Below are positions 52,537 through 63,990 of a stretch of 63,990 bases of DNA, in pieces. The translations under genes and the position numbers were made by a program. The stretch covers positions 1 through 63,990 of the forward strand of contig JADJFV010000017.1 of NCBI GenBank assembly GCA_016708435.1. The letters run 5' to 3'. Origin of the DNA: Leptospiraceae bacterium. Lineage in GTDB: Bacteria > Spirochaetota > Leptospiria > Leptospirales > Leptospiraceae. The notes beneath the pieces were generated by a model. That model worked only from the letters and a program-made list of their open reading frames with translations, had not been told where the DNA came from and searched no databases. Position 1 is the first letter of the stretch, and each line of letters begins with the position of its first letter.

Positions 52537-55500
52537 ATGCGAAATACAATTTTAAGAAAAGTGAATAGAATAGTAATAAGCGGCCAATATAAGAAGTCGC
52601 TAGTGAGAATTCAGGGATTCTTAGCCCTGTTTAGTTTTGTATTTTCGGTATGTTCTGCTTCGTTATTTTTAATACCTAGTTCATTGAATGCACAAGATCC
52701 GATCTACCCGATAGGATTAACAGGCGGTGGAGCAAGTGGAAACCCAACGTTGCAATTGAATAATTATGATGCGGCAGGGATGGAAGATTTTTTTCAGGAT
52801 GCGAATACACAAGCGGGCGATGTGGACAGTTGGGTTGCACTGGTAGTGGATAATATTGGTATGCTTCGTGCATCGTGGGAAAGCGAGGCTGATTTACAGA
52901 TACAAGATTATGTAAATAATTTGAATGTGAGTGATAATTACAACGATGTGGCTAATTACCGTGATGCGCTGCAAAAAGAATTGAATTCCCAAAAAGAAGC
53001 AGCGCTTGCATTATGGGAAAGAACTGCAATGACAGATATAAATCTACAATTGGAGAAGTATGTAACTAGTCTCACAGGTGGAATTCAGGATGAGGCAGTT
53101 GTAAATACAGAGAATAGCCAATCAAATGCAACGGAAGTATTATCCAATAACAGACTAACACCAGAACAAATAAAAGCAAGCTTTGGGGAGAGTAAACGGG
53201 ATTGGGAAAATCAGTTCCGGACGTCAGCAGATACTGGATTAAAACAATACGATGATTCCTTAGATACGATAAATGCAAATTATTCGCGCTTTATGCGTCA
53301 GCTAGATAATGCGGATGGAACCTTCCAACAGAATTTACAAGCAATTCAGGAATACAAGAATAATGTGAAAAGTGGGATTCGCACTACTGTAACAAACTTA
53401 AATGACTTTTTAGATGATCCAGCAAATGAGAGTTTATTTGGAAAGCCAGCGAATCGAGAGCAAGCAGGTAAAGACCTATACTCCTTGATTGTCGATTTTA
53501 AAGCATTGCTCGCTCCTAATGCACAAGATGATTTTAGTTTCATACTTACAGAGTTGGCATCTAAGATGAGGGAGTATTTAGGAAAACAGGCAGGGGACGC
53601 AGCAACAAGACAGACTACCTTTCAAAATCAAGTATATACTAATTATGTGAATAACGATTCGAAAGGTAAAATAAATGCAGATATGAATACTGTTGATGGC
53701 GCTGAGCCTTTGACTGGAGGCGTAAAAGTAGTCGGTCTATATCCGCCAAAAGTATATGGGCAAGACCCATTAGTAGAAATAATTGCTGCTTTTGTAACAG
53801 GTGGGACTATGGGAATTGCTACAAGCTATGCGAGGGCTCTGAACAATAATGCTCCCGCTAGTTATGGTTTAACTCAACTCAGCTACGATGTAAATGTAGC
53901 TCCGCCTTTAAATGGAAGGGCGATAACATCCATTAATGGAGCAAATCTGTTTGGATACTCAAAAACAGCTCCTAACCTACCCTATTGGGGAGCTTGGGGT
54001 ATGAATCAAAACTTAGCACAAAATGGAGTTGATTTTACTTGGTTCGGAGCATACAAACCAGGTGGAGCGGATCGATTCAATCAAGAGACCTTTGCTTACA
54101 AAATATCTTATCAAGTAACTGATTTTACAGCACAGACAAACGCAGTTACCTGGGGAAATTTTGCAAATCAATTGAACACTCAATTTAGCAACTGGCAAAA
54201 CAATCTTATCCCCACGATTAGTAATTGGGAATCACAAGCGGCTAATTACAATAACTTCTACCATCAGTGGAAGAGTAATGCAGATACTTTAAGAGCAAAC
54301 GCAAAGACAGAATACGAGGCATCCACAGCGAAGATAGAATCCGATAGATCAAAATGGCTACTAGCAATGGAAAATCAAAAGAAAGATGCAGATAAAGAGT
54401 GGGATAGTATAGAGAGTAAACTCACGACAGATGAAATGACAGGAAAAGATTTGAGTGCCCTACTCTCGCAAACTCCGAGTGCAGATGCGATAGCGGTTAC
54501 GGATTCTAATGCGCAAGTGAATAGTTTCAATACTACTCTCAACAATTTACAAAATACGAAGTTTAACTTTCAGAGCACAGACTACCGAGATGAGATAGCC
54601 AGATACAATTACGCTGGTGAAAAACCAAAAGATGGATTAAGTGAATTAAAAAAATTTGGTATAGCTGAGACGATAAAGTCAGCCTTGACTGATCCATTTT
54701 CGAATCAGAATTCATATTCCATTTTTAATCCAGAATACAACGCTCCTTCTACGAGCGTAACTGGTATTAACCTTAAAACAGCCTTTACGAGTGCATTCAA
54801 TGGGGTTCAGAATCTGGCATACGTAAACGGAACAACCGATGCTGCGGACAGATACCAAAAGGAATACTATGATTCGATAGTGAATCAATACAAGTTTACG
54901 TTTAAAGAAGGTGTGCTGGAAAATGCGAAAAAGAATGCTGCGATTCGGGATTGGAATGAGAGTCATGCAAATGATCAGATTTCGTTGATTCCTGCGAATG
55001 GAGAAAACCCGTTAACCCATCAGTTAAGAATTGGAAATGCAATAAAAGACTGGGAGAAGAGGCATGAGAAGGAGGGGGATATAGCAGCATTAAGTGCAAC
55101 TGATCAATTGAATTACAAGAACGGGACTTGTTACAAGGATATATCCAAATGTTCTTTCATGGAAGTGAATAAAGATTTAAAATCCATAACAGTAGAAAAC
55201 GGGCAAATCGTGATTACGCGTGAGATAAGTGATGGAACAATTCATCTTGGAGATGGCGGTGTGCCAAAAGAAGGAGAGCCAAATTACAATCTAGTTGGTG
55301 GTTATCAATCCGGTAAGAAAACAGACGTTATCCGTGTGAACATGGCGAAGATGGGAGTTGTAATACAAAATCCAAAGGATTTGTTTACTCAGTGGACAAA
55401 CGAAGATTACAATGCAATAGCGGATAATTTGAGTGATAAGGCAACTGAACTGTATGCGTCAGCGGAGAAAGATAGTAAGTTAATAACCACAGGAATCAGT

Positions 55501-58500
55501 GATTCAGTAAAGCGTGGAGAGCAGTTGATGCAAGTAGCGATGGGAGCAGCGCAATCGGCAGTAGCGAAAGACGAGATGGTAAAGAGTGTAGTGCAGGCAT
55601 ATCTGACCGGAGGGATGGCAGGAATCCAATCGATGGTAAAGGACAAAATCCGAGATGCATTTATTGATAAGGTAGCAGAGGCAACGGGCATTAACCCGGA
55701 CTTGGTGCGATTTGCGACAGGAAGATTTGAACAGGCGAAATTAACAAAGAAGATGAATAATCAGGCAGCGGGACTTGGACGTGGAGTTGGTGCTGTGATG
55801 GGTGCTGGTGTAATGATGGCAATGGGTCCTTAGGTCCGTTAATGATGGCAGGTCCACTCGGAGCAACAGCACTCGGTGCAGGAGCAGGAAACAGATTAGG
55901 AAGTAACATGATTTCCGGTGGCACATTGCGAACAACATTGAATAACCCCATCGTAGACGCTGGTCTCACGATGTCATCGGGATTAGCAGGCGCAATGATG
56001 GGAGGTCCTGCGGGACTTGTAGCAGGAGTAGCGGCTAAGAACAAATTGATGCAAAGTAGTTCTGTTGTATCAAACAACAACCAATACAATGCGCTGCAAC
56101 AACAAGAGAATGCATTAATCCAAGACGCAGCCGGAGCAGCAGTAGCAAATGCAATCGGACGACCGGATGCAGCAGGAAACTTTTCACAAATACTCGGTGG
56201 ACTTAAGAAAAGACAAGTGGCTAAGAAGAATAATGCGAACTTGGGAAAGGTAGCATCGACTGGGATAGCCGCTGGAATGAATATGGCAACGGGCATGGTG
56301 AAAGGCATCGTGAAGAACGCAATCATCGCAGTAGGAGGACGTGGGGATACATTTGAGCAGCTAACGGCAACACCATTTACTCCACCAGCAACCTGGACTG
56401 GTGCGGCTAAGGTGGATATGTCGAAGGATGGTTGGAAGGATCGGATTCAAGAATATGCAACAGCAGAATTTCTAGAGGCTAATGGAATGGACGCGGATTT
56501 GGCTAAGACTGTGGCTTCGACCACGAATGCGAAGATAAAGGCTAAGAAAGCGAAGAAGGAAGAGAAGACAAAGGCGATTGAGTCTACAGCACAGACGGCG
56601 TTGGCTGTGACAGCGTTAGTTATAACAGGAGGCACTGCTGCACCTGCATTAGGAAGTGCGTTGACTGGTAGTGCTGGTGCTAGTTTTTATGCAGTGCAAG
56701 GGGCTAATATAGCGTTACAGGCTGCGATTGGTTCAAGGACAGGTGGAGTGCAAGGGGCTGTAGCCGGAGTTGTGAATGGAACATTACAGTCATTAGCTGC
56801 AACGAACTTAGGGAACATTGCTAAAGGAGCAGATAAGTTGGTAGAGAAAGCAGATGAGATTCAGAGTATGGCGATTAATAACCCGTTAATCGCTAAGACA
56901 CTGGCAGCGACTAATGTGAGTTACACCAAGGAAGATGGCTGGGGGATAAAGGCAAATGTAAGTGGAGTGGTTCAGGCTTTGGGAGTTAGAGGTGGACTTA
57001 ATTTCGAAAGATTTACGAATGTCACTATCGGACAAAGCCAACGCGGTGGAGCAAGTGTGAATCTCGGTTTTAATACAGGTGCAGGAACGCTTGGGGTAAA
57101 CTACACAGGGGCGACGGGAAGATTCGATGGGTCGTTTGATATAATGGAGAGACAGGCGGGAACAGGAAATTTAAGTGCAGAGTTAAACTACGGAGAAGAT
57201 GGATTTAGCGTTAGCGGAAATGCTGATTTAGAAAATGGGCTTGGTTTTGGATTAGAGAGTGGACGAAATGGAACTACTGGATCACTGACGATTCTAGGCT
57301 CTCAACAAGGAACTGTAGATGAAGATGGGAATTATGAGGCTAATAGCAACTTCTTAGGTGAGATTAGTGGACAGGATATAATTGATTTGAATAATACTCG
57401 TCAAGCACAACGAGAGGCTGAGGAGAATGAGCGTAATCCGGTGAAGGACGCTAACACTGCTAAGGATGCGAAATCTGCTAAAGACGCGAAGGATGCTGAT
57501 GCTAAGGAAGTTGGTGGCAAGGAAGGTCCGGAGGGTATAGTGGATTTGGTGTTTGCGGGGACTGCGGTTTTGGTTTCTGCTGCGGCTACGTTTATCGCTG
57601 GTGGTGGTTCGAGTTCGGCTTCGCCGAGTGCTCCTTCCAGTGGTCAGGGGGCTGCGGGTAATGGTGGTAATGCTACGATTGCTAGGAAGCCGGAGGATGA
57701 TGATAATGCGGTTGGGCATGATAATGAAAATCCGAGTAAAGGGCTTACATCGAAAGAATTGAATGATTATAAAGCTTTGCAAGATAAACTACGGGCTAAT
57801 GAAGATTTAACTCCTGCTGAACAGGAAAGGCATGCTTATTTAGGTAAGATTCGTAATATTGAGGTGAATGCGAATTCTGTCGCCGATGCGAATAACGGTG
57901 GTAAGGTGCGTGATGTTGATGCGGAGATTAGGCAATTACGAGATGGCGATCAGGCTGAAATGAAGCGTTTGCAGGATAAAGTAAGAAATAATACTGCAAC
58001 GAATGAAGATAAAATGAAACTCGGAAAACTTTTTGAAAAATTAAGCACGATTGAAGTTCACGGACAAAGAGATCCAAAAGATTTTAGTTTCTTAGATGGA
58101 ATAGATAATCCAATAGAAGCAGTCGCGTTGATTAGAGAAAAATATGGTAACGATGTAGCCGATGCATATGCGCAGGGTGTGGACAATCAGAAGATGAGAA
58201 ATTTCTGGAAAGGACTTGCGGATTCTACGATATTATCCCCTCTTACTGCGTATGATTGGATGCAACATTCACCGAAAGACGCGAATCCAAAGCCTGTAGA
58301 ACCAGAATATACAATGCCAGATGAAATGAAAGGCAAAACAGAAGCGGAGAAGGAAGCGTATATAAAAGGAAAGAAACTAGAAGATAAGAACGGAATGTCG
58401 AATACAATTGGTACCGGACTCGGCGTTGGTGTGATGGTAGCCGGTGGAATATTACTATCGACGTGGGTCGGCGGAGCGATGGGTGTTAGTGGGATTCTTG

Positions 58501-59192
58501 GCGGTATTAAGAGTAAGCTGAGTAATTTAACAAAGATAGAAAGGACAGTTGTCAAAGAAACAGGAAAGAAGAAGAATATTTTAAATGCGGCTGATGACGC
58601 TTTGCCAGATCCTAATAAGGCTAGGATAAATCCAAACTCAGTTGACGAGTTGCCGCCTAATGGTAAGAAACCTCTATCAACCGAGAACTTATCAGATACT
58701 GAAAATCCCAATTTGCATCCTGATGGAACTAGACCATTAGATATTGATCCAGAGAATAACAAGATTAATCCTAATGATCCCAATGAATCTAGATTAGCAG
58801 ATTTAAAAAGGAGACAGGCAGAGCAAAACACACTCAGAGATGAGCAAAAAAGAAAGCAAGACGAACTGGCTAGGAATGAGGGTAAAGGCAAACAGCCGCA
58901 GCCATCGCAACAGCAGCAAAGTGGTGAAAATACTCCTCAACAATTTTTTAATTCGATAAAAGATTCTCCTAAATACCCTGAAGACTTTAAACCTAAGTTA
59001 TTTGGAACTTCAAAGAATAAAGTTAAGGACAAAGAATTACTTTACCAGTTAAGGCAACAGTATCCTGGTGATTGGAAAAAAGTTTATAAAGATGGCTATG
59101 ATTCAAACGGAAACAAAGTTTCAGTTCATTATTTTCAAAATGAATCGGGAATAGTATTTGACGTAGAGACTCACGAAGGTTGGAGTAACTAG
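52537..59192 (+). pseudogene. giant polymorphic-toxin-like protein with different tip (copy 2), one frameshift
   Basis: The first frame runs from ATG 52537 to a TAG at 55831-55833. Compared with copy 1 one G is missing at about 55830 (GGGTCCTTAGG against GGGTCCTGTAGG), and the rest continues in the next frame to 59192. Restored, it would have about 2218 residues. The stem and body are near-identical to copy 1 except for two exchanged blocks (53659-54081 and about 54907-55170). After VDLVFAGTAVLVSAAATFIA and an IARKPED-like junction (about 57680) the tip is unrelated. It has a charged helical part, a second hydrophobic segment (IGTGLGVGVMVAGGILLSTW), a Pro/Asn/Gln-rich linker, and a final domain ending GNKVSVHYFQNESGIVFDVE then THEGWSN. 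The last domain reminds me of contact-dependent toxin ends; function unknown. Confidence 0.8.
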
Positions 59193-59195
59193 TAT

Positions 59196-59594
59196 ATGTA
59201 TTTTAGTTCTAACGATGAAAAAAGTTTAAATACTTTATTGTTACTCATTTGTTTAGGTATGCTTAATGCTATAGATAAGAAAGTTCTCACCGAAAATTTT
59301 GCCGAAAAGGTTTTATTTAATCCAAGATCAGTAAAAATATTGAAACTTAATAAGAAGATTGATCCAAGAATCGCAGATTTCTTTTTAGAGTTTTTAGAAT
59401 TAGATGATATACGAAGAATTATTCCTGAACAGTATGAAGCGAAGAAAGAAAATCTTAGACTCACTTTATTGTCTTTTGTAGTGGAATTAAACAGTAAAGA
59501 CGAATTGCAATGCTTTGATAACTTTCTAAAAGAAGATCTATTGGAAAAAACAAAAAATTATTTTGTTAATAAAGAAGATTTAGATGAATTATAA
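59196..59594 (+). CDS. DUF3969-like cytoplasmic protein, candidate immunity to copy 2 tip
   Basis: The gene starts three bases after the toxin stop. The 132-residue protein has no signal peptide and is acidic and helical. TLLLLICLGMLNAIDKKVL, EKVLFNPRSVKIL and LDDIRRIIPEQYE resemble the DUF3969 pattern as I recall it, a family seen next to toxins. A leaderless partner points to a tip that acts in the cytoplasm, in contrast to the secreted partner of the muramidase tip. The immunity role is inferred. Confidence 0.65.
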   Translation: MYFSSNDEKSLNTLLLLICLGMLNAIDKKVLTENFAEKVLFNPRSVKILKLNKKIDPRIADFFLEFLELDDIRRIIPEQYEAKKENLRLTLLSFVVELNSKDELQCFDNFLKEDLLEKTKNYFVNKEDLDEL

Positions 59595-59634
59595 TTATTT
59601 ATTGTCAGTTGATGATTTATAAAAGTGAAACATC

Positions 59635-59775
59635 TGTCACTCGCCAAAATGCAATCCGCAATGTTATTTGGAGGTGGTATGCCAACGGTATACATGGTGT
59701 AACCCTCCGAGAACAGGAATTGCATTTGGTGAATAAAGTTTAGAAGGTAATGGCTCATAGATTCTACCAAGCGGT
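59635..59775 (-). mobile_element. insertion sequence remnant C
   Basis: About 140 bases of the transposase-distal end (TGTCACTCGCC, then the GGTATACATGGTGTAACCC stretch and the last transposase codons) match copies A, B and D. The match stops at CCAAGCGG where insertion sequence D begins. It looks like an older insertion cut by the later one. Confidence 0.75.
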
Positions 59776-60915
59776 TGTCGCTCGCCAAAATGCAATCTGC
59801 AATGATTACTTGGAGGAGGAATGCCAACGGTATACATGGTGTAACCCTCCGAGTATAGGAATTGCATTTGGTGAATAAGTTTACGGTAACGGCTCATAAA
59901 CTCGACCAAGTGGTGAATCTTTATTTCTAAATAAATGAGACCGAGAGTTATTGTAGTAATGAATAAATTCCTTGAGAAGCTTATCAAGATGATCTTCACT
60001 AAGAGGAATCACATGATCCAACAACTCTCTTCTAACAGTTCCATTAAATCTTTCCATAATCCCATTCTGCCACGGCGAGTGAAATGCCGTTCTCTTTGGG
60101 ATAATCCCGAATCTCCGCAAGAAAGAGCGAAAGTCTTTTGAGAAATTAGAATCATTGTCCATGATAAGGCATTTAGGAAGAGTTTCTACAAAACCGAAAG
60201 CATTACGAATCTGCTGTTTCATCCAAGCAGGGTTTGGATGAAAGGTAGAACGAAAGTAAATGATTTCTCTGGTTTTGTGCGAGATGATAAAAAGAGTATA
60301 CAAAGTTTTAAAATTCCAAGTATATGAAACACAAAAATCCATAGCGATAATTTTATCTGCATGATTAGAAAGAAAAGTTTTCCAAGATTGCCTTGCTTTG
60401 TTATTCGGGAAGAGTATTTTTAAATAACGTGAGACGGTTCTTTCGGAGACTTTAAAACCTAGATGTAAAAGTTCTGCATGAATTTTAGTTGCGCCGTATG
60501 TCGGATTCTCAGTTTTGATTCGACAAATGAGTTCCTTTATCTCTCGTATAATCGGCTTTCTACCCGCTATCTTTCGAAATAAATTCTTTGAGATAAAAGA
60601 CCAATAGACTTTGAAAAGATTGCGATGCCATCCGATTACGGTTTCGGGTTGAACGATGAAAAGATAGTCTTTCCAATTTGACAGAAATCGTTTTAAAAAT
60701 ACCCAGAATAAAATGAAAGTAAAGCTAGGTTTGATTTTCTTTCTGTAACGAGCGCGAAGGATTCTGAGTTGGTGCTTGAGAGCGAGATTGGCGAGTAAGG
60801 AATGATTGGAATCATTGAGTAAGATTTTAAGGAATAAGAATTGAAATAGAATAAAGAAGACCAAAGACATGAAAGGGAGGGATATGTAAAAGTTTTTGGC
60901 ATTGAGGTAAAGAAT
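59776..60915 (-). mobile_element. insertion sequence D, adjoining remnant C
   Basis: The element begins at TGTCGCTCGCC (59776), directly after the truncated copy C. Its transposase-proximal end merges into the leader of the third giant gene at about 60900-60915. It has the same orientation and the same position relative to the giant gene as insertion sequence B. Its transposase frame is broken near the 3' end. Confidence 0.78.
59881..60870 (-). pseudogene. integrase-core transposase, frameshifted near its C-terminus
   Basis: From the ATG at 60870 (MSLVFFILFQF) the protein matches the intact transposase at 51298-52365 through all three catalytic acidic residues (IIAMDFCVSY, CLIMDNDSNFS, GIMERFNGT). 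It stops early after GRVYEPLP, because small deletions near 59877-59885 shift the frame. The last 25 or so residues, ending GGLHHVYRW, remain in another frame. The catalytic core is whole, so loss of activity is likely but not certain. An upstream in-frame extension to 60990 is not native. Confidence 0.75.
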
Positions 60916-60954
60916 AAAAAAGAAATAAATATTAGAATAACAATAATAAAATAC

Positions 60955-61039
60955 CAAAAAAGCTAGACAGAAAAAGAAAAAGCCTAACAATTACCGACCG
61001 AGCCATGCTCAGCACCAACTGAAAGACTGGAGTAGCAAT
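60955..61039 (+). repeat. conserved leader of giant gene, copy 3
   Basis: From CAAAAAAGCTAGACAG to the ATG at 61040 this matches the leaders at 42036 and 52410 with only three substitutions. One of them changes the alternative upstream ATG to CTG, which supports the downstream start. The AT-rich part before it has diverged. Confidence 0.7.
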
Positions 61040-63990
61040 ATGCGAAATACAATTTTAAGAAAAGTGAATAGAATAGTAATAAGCGGCAAATGTAAGAAGT
61101 CGCTAGTGAGACTTCAAAGTTTCTTAGCCCTGTTTAGTTTTGTATTTTCGGTATGTTCTGCTTCGTTATTTTTAATACCTAGTTCATTGAATGCACAAGA
61201 TCCGATCTACCCGATAGGATTAACAGGCGTGGAGCAAGTGGAACCCAACGTTGCAATTGAATAATTATGATGCGGCAGGGATGGAAGATTTTGTTCAGGA
61301 TGCGAATGCACAAGCGGGTGATGTAGATAGCTGGGTTGCGCTTGTAGTGGATAATATTGGTATGCTTCGCGCATCGTGGGAAAGCGAGGCTGATTTACAG
61401 ATACAAGATTATGTAAATAATTTGAATGTGAGTGATAATTACAATGGTGTGGCTAATTACCGTGATGCGCTGCAAAAAGAATTGAATTCCCAGAAAGAAG
61501 CAGCACTTGCATTATGGGAAAGAACTGCAATGACAGATATAAATCTACAATTGGAGAAGTATGTAACTAGCTTAACCGGTGGGATAGAAGATGAAGCAGT
61601 TGTCAATACAGAGAGTAGCCAATCAAATGCAACTGAGGTATTATCCAATAACAGACTAACACCAGAACAGATAAAAGCAAGCTTTGCGGAGAGTAAAGAG
61701 GTGTGGGAAAATCAGTTCCATACGTCAGCAGATACTGGATTAAAACAATACGATGATTCCTTAGATACGATAAATGCAAATTATTTGCGCTTTATGCGTC
61801 AGCTAGATAATGCGGATGGAACCTTCCAACAGAATTTACAAGCAATTCAGGAATACAAGAATAATGTGAAAAGTGGGATTCGCACTACTGTAACAAACTT
61901 AGAAAAATTTTTAAATGAGCCTGCTAATGATAGTTTGTTTGGAGGTTCTAACGGTAAAAGCCGGACACAGGCAGGGCTTGACTTAAATTCACTCATTGTT
62001 GAATTTAGAGCATTGCTCGCTCGAATGCACAAGATGATTTTAGTTTCATACTTACAGAGTTGGCATCTAAGATGAGGGAGTATTTAGGAAAACAGGCGGG
62101 GACGCAGCAACAAGACAAAAGGGCATATGCAGACAAGATATTAACACCGTATATGAATGATGTTGCAAATCCACAGTTAGCGAATATTAGTTCTAACCCG
62201 GATTCGCAAGATGGTAAAAGCAATTAGCATATCAAGATGAGATGTATAATAATATATTTCGTTGGACTGTGCCCGGTGGAGCAGGAAACAGTCTTGAACA
62301 AATTTTAAATAGATCCTTAGCTTCCACCAAGAGGTTACTCGAATATTATCAGCAAATATATTTTCCAGTTCTCATCCTTGGTTTTGGGATGATGCAATCA
62401 ATAACAGCACACATACAGCATGGGGCACAGAAAATAATCTTTTGAAAGATAGAAACAATTTTCACATTTGGAAAGAAACATTAAATGCATGTAGTATTTG
62501 CACCTTTAAATCATCAACAGGATGCATTTTATTACAAGATCAGTTATGAAGTGAAAGATAAGACTGCCGAGACAAACGCGGTTACCTGGGGAAATTTTGC
62601 AAATCAATTGAACACTCAATTTAGCAACTGGCAAAACAATCTTATCCCCACGATTAGTAATTGGGAAAGCCAAGCGGCTAATTACAATAACTTCTACCAT
62701 CAGTGGAAGAGTAATGCAGATACTTTAAGAGCAAACGCAAAGACAGAATACGAGGCATCCACAGCGAAGATAGAATCTGATAGATCAAAATGGCTACTAG
62801 CGATGGAGAATCAAAAGAAAGATGCAGATAAAGAGGAGTAGGATAGTATAGAAAGTAAACTCACAACAGGTGATATGACAAAAGGAGACTTGAGTGCCCT
62901 ACTCTCGCAAACTCCGAGTGCAGATGCGATAGCAGTTACCCAGTTCTAATGCGCAAGTGAATAGTTTCATACTACTCTCAACAATTTACAAAATACAAAG
63001 TTTAACTTTCAGAGCACAGACTACCGAGATGAGATAGCCAGATACAATTACGCTGGTGAAAAACCAAAAGATGGATTAAGTGAATTAAAAAAATTTGGTA
63101 TAGCTGAGACGATAAAGTCAGCCTTGACTGATCCATTTTCGAATCAGAATTCATATTCAATTTTCAATCCAGAATACAACGCTCCTTCTACGAGCGTAAC
63201 CGGTATTAACAACAAAACTGCTTTTACGAGTGCATTCAATGGAGTTCAGAATCTGGCATATGTAAACGGAACAACTGATGCTGCGGACAGATACCAAAAG
63301 GAATACTATGATTCGATAGTGAATCCAATACAAGTATACGTTTTAAAAGATGTAATGGATGCAAGAAGGAAACACTAGATAATTATATGTTATCGGAATT
63401 CAAATTAAGCAAAGCCCAAGTGGATGATATATTGTCTGGTAAAGCTGCATTGAAAGGTGGAATAGATTTAAAGCAACAAGAACAGCATTTTTGAATAAAT
63501 TAAGCGATACGGATTTGTTAAGTGCGTCGGAGAAAACAGCATATGAAACAGGAACGTGCTACAAAGATTTAGCAAAGTGCGCATTCATGGAAACAAATAA
63601 AGACCTAAAATCCATAACAGTAGAAAACGGGCAAATCGTGATTACGCGTGAGATAAGTGATGGAACTATTCATCTTGGAGATGGCGGTGTGCCAAGAAAG
63701 GCGAGCCAAATTACAATCTAGTTGGTGGTTATCAATCCGGTAAGAAAACCAAGATGTTATCCGTGTGAACATGGCAAGGATGGGAGTTGTAATACAAAAT
63801 CGAAGTTTATTTACTCAGTGGACAAACGAAGATTACAATGCAATAGCCGGATAATTTGAGTGATAAGGCAACTGAACTGTATGGTCGGCGGAGAAAGATA
63901 AGTTAATAACCACAGGAATCAGTGATTCAGTAAAACGTGGAGGCAGTTGATACAAGTAGCGATGGGAGCAGCACAATCGGCGGTAGCAAA
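61040..63990 (+). pseudogene. giant polymorphic-toxin-like protein, third copy, many indels, runs off window
   Basis: The sequence follows copies 1 and 2 closely at DNA level from signal peptide to at least the region of residue 960, but the frame breaks again and again. Examples are single-base losses at about 61229 and 61242, changes near 62022, 62095, 62838, 62940, 62969, 63325, 63372 and 63470, and more towards 63990. The first variable block (62120-62570) is related to copy 1 (SSHPWFW- and AWG-like text in broken frame), and the second block is the copy 1 type. Indels mostly affect homopolymers. So either the copy is decaying or the read quality falls at a contig end. The tip lies outside the window. 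Confidence 0.75.

Overview
The window is chromosomal DNA of a low-GC spirochaete, most likely a member of the Leptospiraceae. The flagellar export cluster has spirochaete order, the lipoprotein signal peptides end in relaxed spirochaete-type lipoboxes (SNC, LNC, INC), and the very large repeated proteins at the right end resemble, from memory, the Leptospira-restricted TIGR04388 ('longest protein') family. No database search was possible. Family names come from motifs and recall.

Layout. 1-2.2 kb (minus): a ThDP enzyme cut by the window edge and its co-transcribed FAD dehydrogenase. 2.5-6.4 kb: a lipoprotein with nine Calx-beta-like repeats and a histidine phosphatase. 6.4-7.8 kb: an intergenic stretch rich in inverted repeats, then a higB toxin remnant and an intact higA. 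7.8-16.6 kb: GlnD-like protein, GH13 glucosidase, queD-queC-lipoprotein, DUF2461 protein, membrane AraC regulator and fatty acid hydroxylase. 16.7-23.2 kb: envelope genes (two SGNH hydrolases, a lipid-kinase-like protein, two paralogous multi-pass glycosyltransferase-like proteins). 23.3-34.1 kb: a tightly coupled flagellar operon, fliN/fliY-fliO-fliP-fliQ-fliR-flhB-flhA-flhF-flhG-small membrane protein, followed by fliA. Its genes overlap by 1-4 bases at many junctions and supply export gate, switch, placement GTPase/ATPase and sigma-28. 34.2-41.9 kb: AsmA-like protein, XRE-cupin regulator, lipoproteins, an Omp85-like beta-barrel, and an Rrf2 regulator with an SDR gene. Both of the last two have the same 19-bp operator-like palindrome upstream.

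42-64 kb is the accessory region and the most interesting part. Three near-identical copies of a giant secreted protein gene lie in tandem: about 2080 residues, about 2225 residues with one frameshift, and a third with many indels that runs off the window. The copies share their leader, signal peptide and most of the body, but have different C-terminal tips. Each tip is followed at once by a small unrelated gene. The first tip is a GH24 (T4-lysozyme-like) muramidase domain followed by a signal-peptide protein. The second is an unrecognised tip followed by a leaderless DUF3969-like protein. Between them is an orphan tip remnant followed by two more secreted small proteins. Integrase-type insertion sequences, two near full length and two remnants, punctuate the array. 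I infer a polymorphic toxin-immunity system in which immunity localisation matches the tip target (periplasmic for the muramidase, cytoplasmic for the other), with orphan cassettes and IS-associated duplication.

Sequence quality is uncertain in two places. One is a homopolymer-rich GC tract at about 35.58-35.66 kb. The other is the last 3 kb, where indels greatly outnumber substitutions relative to the sister copies.
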